Below, piece by piece: positions 58,901-64,000 of a stretch of 64,000 nt of DNA (position 1 is the stretch's first letter; every line of letters starts with the position of its first letter). Source of the DNA: Heritiera littoralis (lineage: Eukaryota; Streptophyta; Magnoliopsida; Malvales; Malvaceae); the NCBI GenBank assembly GCA_031772115.1, contig JAPDPK010000031.1, positions 3,279,501 through 3,343,500 of the forward strand, in the 5' to 3' direction. The position numbers and the translations under genes are program-made. Below the pieces are notes generated by a model. It saw only the letters and a list, made by a program, of their open reading frames with translations, made no database searches and was not told the origin of the DNA.

Positions 58901-60440
58901 TTGATCCGAACACCATGTATCATCCTCTCTTTTAAGGGCTAGTATTTTGTTCCTGCTTCCTCATATCATCGTCGTCGTGTGAAAAATTTTGGTATTTTTT
59001 TCTCCAAACTACACCCATTTCGATCTTGACTTTTGAAACCACAATAGCTCTTCCTGTTGAAGGATCTTGTCATATTTAACTGAAAGTTCAGCTTCAAGCC
59101 GGTGTAGAAAAGGATTCGGGCAGCTCTCCAGTCTCTGTTGGACACCATCCAATCTGGCTAGAACATACCTTTTCCTTTTGAAAATATTACCAAACACATT
59201 TCTATTCCAGTCCCCTAATACGTGCTTCAAGTGAAAGAGATTATGCATAAGGCCTTCCTCCACTCTCCAAGAATCCACTAACAATGCATCAAAGGAGTTA
59301 TGCAATTGCCAAGCCGCTTCAAATCTAAATGGTTGTAGGTTTCTATCGCATACCTCGTCTGGTTGCAACTTTAACAGTAACGGACAATGATCACTGCCAA
59401 CTCTCGGTAGGTTGACAACTTGAGCTTCTGTAGAGAGGAGTCTCCATGGTTGATTGCGTAATGCTCTGTCTAGTCTCTTTTTAACCAACACTCCTGTATC
59501 GCGTTTATTTGTCCATTTAAATTGACATCCCTTAGCCCCAAGGTCTATCAGATTTCTATTAGAGATGACAGTACAGAAGGCTCGCATTTTAGATAGTGAC
59601 TCTGGACTCCACCTTGTTTTTCTGCTAAATTAGTGATTTGATTGAAGTCACCGAACAACAACCAAGGGCAATCATCAAACCCATTAAACTCATTCAAGTA
59701 ATTCCATAAACACAGCCTCTTAGAGATAGCCCATTTTACTCCATTTTTAACAATTGTAGCAGAAATGAATTGCTCGCACTTTTGGACAATAAAAACGTCC
59801 CTAAAATTTGAATTCCATAACATCCATAAACCACCAGAGAAGCCCCTTGCAATAATTATCAAACCTTAACCGTCTGATTACTCTATCAGCTACTGCTCCA
59901 CTGATTCTAAGTTCCGCAATTAATAACATATCTACCCTATGTGATCTCTTAAATTCCAAGATACAGTGTCTGAAATCCCCACTAGCCACACCCATGCAAT
60001 TCCAGAACAGAACAGACATAAAAAAGACAAGGAGAAGAGAAGAAAGACCATAGGTCTACGCACATTGCATTGAATCTGTGTCTTGAACAACAAACTCCAT
60101 TTGCATCTCGTTAAACACAACCTCTGGGGTGGTTTCCTCAAGGATCTTGGGTAGTTCTCCATTAGACTGATCATCGAGCGAATTCGGTGGTTTCAGTTGA
60201 GGGAGATTGTAAGGAGAAGTGTCGATACAAATCGATTCCAACTTAGCTGCTTTGTCATTTGGTTCGATGGAATTTAACTTGGGAACCTTATTGTCTTCTG
60301 AATGGGCCAACTTCAAATTAGACCCAGCTTTAAATACCAAGCCTTTATTTCATAAGCCATGCAAATCTATAGGCCTGTTAAAATTCGGAATAGGCCCAAA
60401 TGATTGCTATAGGCCCAAATAATTGCTGATGGAAATAATT
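55922..60440 (-). mobile_element. L1-type LINE, 5'-truncated and decayed
   Basis: Body 55936-60426 on the minus strand, between 14-bp duplications tgatggaaataatt (55922-55935 and 60427-60440). An A tail appears as the T run 55934-55944. In minus order: a linker frame (60340-60056), AP-type endonuclease pieces (60019-59009, LFWNCMGVAS start, GDFNQI, SDHCPLLL), reverse transcriptase (58780-57960: FKAPGPDG, QPISLCNV, FIPGR, KAYDRVHW, GLRQGDPLSPFLF), a zinc-knuckle region zf-RVT (57520-56498, CPRCGEP), and an RNase H start (56495-56202). Many stops and frame changes. The catalytic FADD is FADN at 58009-57998, and a TGA precedes it at 58039-58037. ORF1 is absent, so the copy was 5'-truncated on insertion. 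Confidence 0.95.
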
Positions 60441-63110
60441 ATTAAATTTGTTTGTGAAACGTAACCAAAATAAATAAATTTGTTTGTGAAAACCTTCACA
60501 TGCATGCACGTTTTATTCTTTCTCTTATAAAACAGATACCATATTGATTATGAATGGATTTGCTTAATGGTCAGATTATCTTTCCAAATTTGAAGGTTTG
60601 TTCAATATTTGATTGGGTTTGAACAAAAATATCATATGAAATTAATTGATTTTGACAAAATTTTTAAGCTCAATCAAAAATCTAACTAGGCTTAGGCTTG
60701 ACTTTCGAAGCCTTAGCTCGGGTCGGGGCCAAACATAATAAAATTTAATTTTTTTTTACAATTTATTTGCTAAGTATAATATAATTATATGTATATAATT
60801 TATTGATGAATAAACATTATTATATTTATTTAATATGAAAATTGACATGCAAATTTTAATAAATCAAATTAAACTTCAAATGAACTTAAAGAATAAAAAG
60901 AAATAAACAAATAATTAAAATAAATAAAATAATATTTGGGTGAGCCAGGTCGGGTTTGGACTTTACATTATAAAATAAAAACGAGTCTAGACAAAAAATC
61001 AAGCTTGAATTTGTGGATCAGACCAGGCTTGAGCTTTAACATAAGTTAGTATTATATAATACAGGCTCGACCTGAGCTTGGCTTGAATCTACCCATGATC
61101 AAATCTAGTTATGGACCTTATGGTTCTCTTTCGTATTTCATAGATAAGTTTTTATAATAGTGCATATTAACTTATCAAGAAAAAATTCTACCAAAAAAAA
61201 AACCTTATCAAGAAAAACATTTTTTATTGAGAGTTTACCAAATGAAAATATGACCACTTGATAAAGAAGTCAAGTAATTATGTTTAATATACTTGACCTA
61301 TAAAGTTACTTTAATATTATTACTATTTATAAAAGCTTTTAGATCAAACTTTTAATATATTACTACACTTATTTAAATTAAAGTTTCTTTTAGATAAACA
61401 GCGAAAATGAAATTCTTGTAATATTAAAATATTGCTTCGTCAGACGTCGCTAGAATTTTAAAGATTCAGTATCGTTTTGAGACTTCAATATTTTTTTCGT
61501 TATTTATGTAAATAAAGCCCGAAAGAAAATATTGGATAGATTAATCAAAATATCATTAATTTGGGGAATAAGCTGGCCCAAGTCCTTAATATGGTTTCTC
61601 TTATTTCCTAAAAATTCAGTAATATGTTGCTTTCAGGCATAATGAAACTGGAAAAGCCGACCATGCTTTATATTTATGACACATTTGAGCAAGACCATTG
61701 ATGAATTGTCCCTTTTTTTTTAACGACAGATATCTTCATTCATTTTATGATTTGAGATTAATTTTATTCGATTCGAGAGTAGTAAACGATAAATCCCTTC
61801 CAACAGTGAAAACTTCGGAACTCAAATCTTATCCAAGTATTAAAAAAAAAGTCCACTTCTACTTATTTTATTCACTTGTTGGTGATGAATTGTACATTAA
61901 ATGTAAGAAAAAAAAACAGATAATATAATCCAATAATCCATAAAATAACTGTACAAAAAAAAATAATCCATAAAATAAAACAATAAGTAGGCCCAAAAAT
62001 TATATCTTTCTCTTTATTTATAAGTTTTAATTGATAATTTTGACAATCAGTATCTTACAATTAAGCCAAGAGTACTTAATGCTTAATTCTCCATAATTTT
62101 TTTTGGTTACATTAATTCTCCATAATTTGCTATCATGGAGACCTTGACATAAATTGAAATGTGTTATTAGAACTTCCAAATACTGTTGCCATGGCATTGA
62201 ACTTTCCCCTTATAAATTGGAACTTTGAAAATTGAAATGTATGGTTTAAGCCCAACAGGAGGTGCGCTGCCGCTGCGAGGCACTTTTAACAAGCACTAGC
62301 ACAGCCCTTGGGACTTGGATCAAATGAAGGAAAGTTTTTTTTTTTTTTTTTAGAAATTTCAGTTCTGATCAATATATTACATTTATCAAACTTATAACTA
62401 CGAATGTTACTTTACTCAAATTAAATAAATTAATAATTAATTAAATTAAACTCAAACTCATACTTGATAAAATTTAAATATGAGATTTTAAACTCTTTGA
62501 CATCCATGAGTCAGCAATTAATATTTCAAATTGAGAAGAAACAAGACACCAACTTCTTTTGAAAAAAGAAACTGTAAAATATAATATATCATACACACAA
62601 AAACAGGTGAAACTCATATTATTTATATTAGTTAAAAGGTCAAATAAACCTTAAAAAAAAGTGCATTTGCAATTAAGTCTCTAATTTTTTTCTCAATCAG
62701 TTGAGCATTTATATTTTAATTTTCATTCAATTGAATTCTTTTATGGATGAAAATTATTAAATATATACGAAAATCATTAAATCTGTATAGTACACATGGT
62801 AAAAAAAAAAAACAAACTTAACGGTTTCGTTCAAGTAAGGAATCAATAAAGTGTAATTAGAAAAATAAAAGCTCAATTAAATGCGAAAAAAATAAAAGTT
62901 TAATTGTGAAATTTTTTATTATTTGAAAATTTTTTTTACCCTTTAGCCATTTATATACGTCAATATGTTATTTGTTCTGGCCAATCCAATCCAAGCAGGT
63001 AAAACTTCTAGCATTATTTTACGACATGACATGACACTGATAATAAAAATGAACGAGCAAGCTACTGGAATTCTTTCAGGGCATGCAGGGCATGGGCATC
63101 CATCATGCAG
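60441..63110. other. Intergenic between LINE and PLAC8 copy 3
   Basis: No supported gene. 60660-61090 is a repeat rich in ggcttg/gagctt words (aggcttaggcttgac, ggctcgacctgagcttgg). 61711-61790 resembles a diverged 3' end of the SINE at 33351 (gatttgagattaattttattcg). From about 62260 the 3' flank of the PLAC8 duplication unit reappears, interrupted by T-rich insertions near 62336-62510 and 62636-62960. Confidence 0.5.
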
Positions 63111-63350
63111 TCAGGCAACACGGCCCATGGTCTGCACCCCAGGAGGGATCATGTCCAGGACAGGCTGAGCCTTGAATCCTGGATGAGGCAACCTTCGACG
63201 AAGCTCGCGGCCCTCCTGGCAAAGAGCACATGGGTGGCAGAGAACATGTGTTGCATAGTCACCAACAAAATCACACCGTTCACGTCGCTCCTCATCTTCC
63301 ACGCAGCTTCCACAGCATCCACATGACCTGTCAAGTGCCACACAGGTGCC
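63111..63350 (-). CDS. PLAC8 family protein, copy 3, last exon (partial)
   Basis: This 240-base exon (79 residues plus TGA) matches exon 3 of the other copies: GTCVALDRSCGCCGSCVEDEERRERCDF, HVLCHPCALCQEGREL, PHPGFKAQPVLDMIPPG, MGRVA. The acceptor is conserved (ccctg at 63349-63353). It differs more from copies 1 and 2 than they do from each other. Homology to intron 2 of copy 2 runs to about 63594, where a TCGA-type repeat begins. No exon 2 is visible before 64000, although in copy 2 it starts 455 bases upstream of exon 3. The gene therefore either continues beyond the window with an enlarged intron or is a broken copy. Status undecided. Confidence 0.75.
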   Translation of the reverse strand, partial: GTCVALDRSCGCCGSCVEDEERRERCDFVGDYATHVLCHPCALCQEGRELRRRLPHPGFKAQPVLDMIPPGVQTMGRVA

Positions 63351-63593
63351 CTGCTCGTCCCAAGAAAACCACGAAAATTAAATCTTTGAAGGCTATCCCC
63401 GTAGTTCATATTGTTTGCATAAAACACAATGAAGACGTCAACTAACTCAACAGCTTATGCTGAAAATGAGGATAAAGCAGAACATTTGACTTGCCCACCA
63501 CCATCACCATTACCAGTACATGACGGTATAAACTTCCAAAAACCAAATCAAACAAGAATAAATAGAGGGACACTGAACTTATGCCATTACAAG

Positions 63594-63930
63594 GGTGTAA
63601 ATGAGTTAAATCAATTTTCAGCAAGTTAAAACTTGACTCAAATGACTTGTGAACCTAATGGAATTTTTTTAATATATATTTTTATATTTTATTATTAATT
63701 TATCTTTCTACCTTTATAATATTTGGTTGAAAAATGACAATTCAAATTTCAAACCCATTGAATTAAGCTTAAGCAAATCGAATATTTTCTCGAATCAAGC
63801 TTAAAAAATTAAATTTGATTGAATTCGAATAAAGTTTCAAATTTCGAACTTTCAAATCGAATCGAGTTCGAACTTGATATTAATTGAATCATTTCAAGTA
63901 GACTCGATTATGGCTTGATTTGGATTTCAC
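63594..63930. repeat. TCGA-rich interspersed repeat, copy 2
   Basis: Starts where homology with PLAC8 copy 2 intron 2 stops (after ccattac). The central part aligns with about 7800-7900, and the right part is rich in ttcgaa/tcgaat words, as in copy 1. It is probably a non-coding transposable element inserted into the PLAC8 copy 3 intron. Its ends were not defined. Confidence 0.55.
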
Positions 63931-64000
63931 CACACTTTCGATAGAAGGTTTTTTTTTTACAATTTTATCCTCCCTCTTTTATTTTTTTTTAATTTTTACT

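Noticed and set aside
61698..61928. 76-residue frame
   Set aside because: Overlaps a probable decayed SINE end and A-rich tracts.

Overview
This window is nuclear DNA from a eudicot plant. The evidence is intron-bearing plant families (MLO, class III peroxidase, L-type lectin receptor kinase, S1FA, PLAC8, DUF1685), a plant-type pentameric polyubiquitin, plant-style SINEs, MITEs and LTR elements, and AT-rich intergenic DNA. I cannot name the genus from sequence alone.

Layout. 1-325: last exon of a RING-H2 gene. 873-1057: a SINE with target-site duplications, just upstream of a heat-shock-element promoter and an intact five-repeat polyubiquitin gene (1519-2664, +). 3155-7099 (-): an intact 15-exon MLO gene with clade V-like features and a GC-AG intron. 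9216-9287 (-): tRNA-Pro(AGG). 10530-25441 (+): a second MLO gene, MLO3-like (clade VI), divergent from the first. It is a pseudogene. Exon 2 and half of exon 3 are replaced by a truncated copia element, an 8.5 kb LTR element with nearly identical LTRs sits inside exon 4, and there is also a nonsense codon, several frameshifts and a lost splice donor.

26686-27597: DUF1685 gene. 31594-33009: class III peroxidase of the PER21 type. 34098-35436: three LTR-like units in tandem joined by an identical 12-bp spacer. 35.4-40.7 kb: gene-free DNA with foldback, tandem and dispersed repeats. 41202-43346: intronless L-type lectin receptor kinase. 47812-49345: S1FA. 50133-52114, 53549-55350 and 63111-63350 (all -): three PLAC8-family copies made by segmental duplication. 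The third shows only its last exon here. 55936-60426 (-): a decayed, 5'-truncated L1-type LINE with a 14-bp target-site duplication.

The genes do not form an operon-like system. The related ones are the MLO pair (calmodulin-binding membrane proteins linked to powdery-mildew susceptibility in clade V), the lectin receptor kinase and the peroxidase (both commonly linked to stress or cell-wall responses), and the PLAC8 cluster. The strongest stories are the step-wise destruction of the MLO3-like gene, the hairpin-bearing higher-order tandem repeat inside the non-autonomous LTR element, and the PLAC8 triplication with a conserved GC-AG intron and a stop-loss in one copy. I found no clearly new biochemical system.
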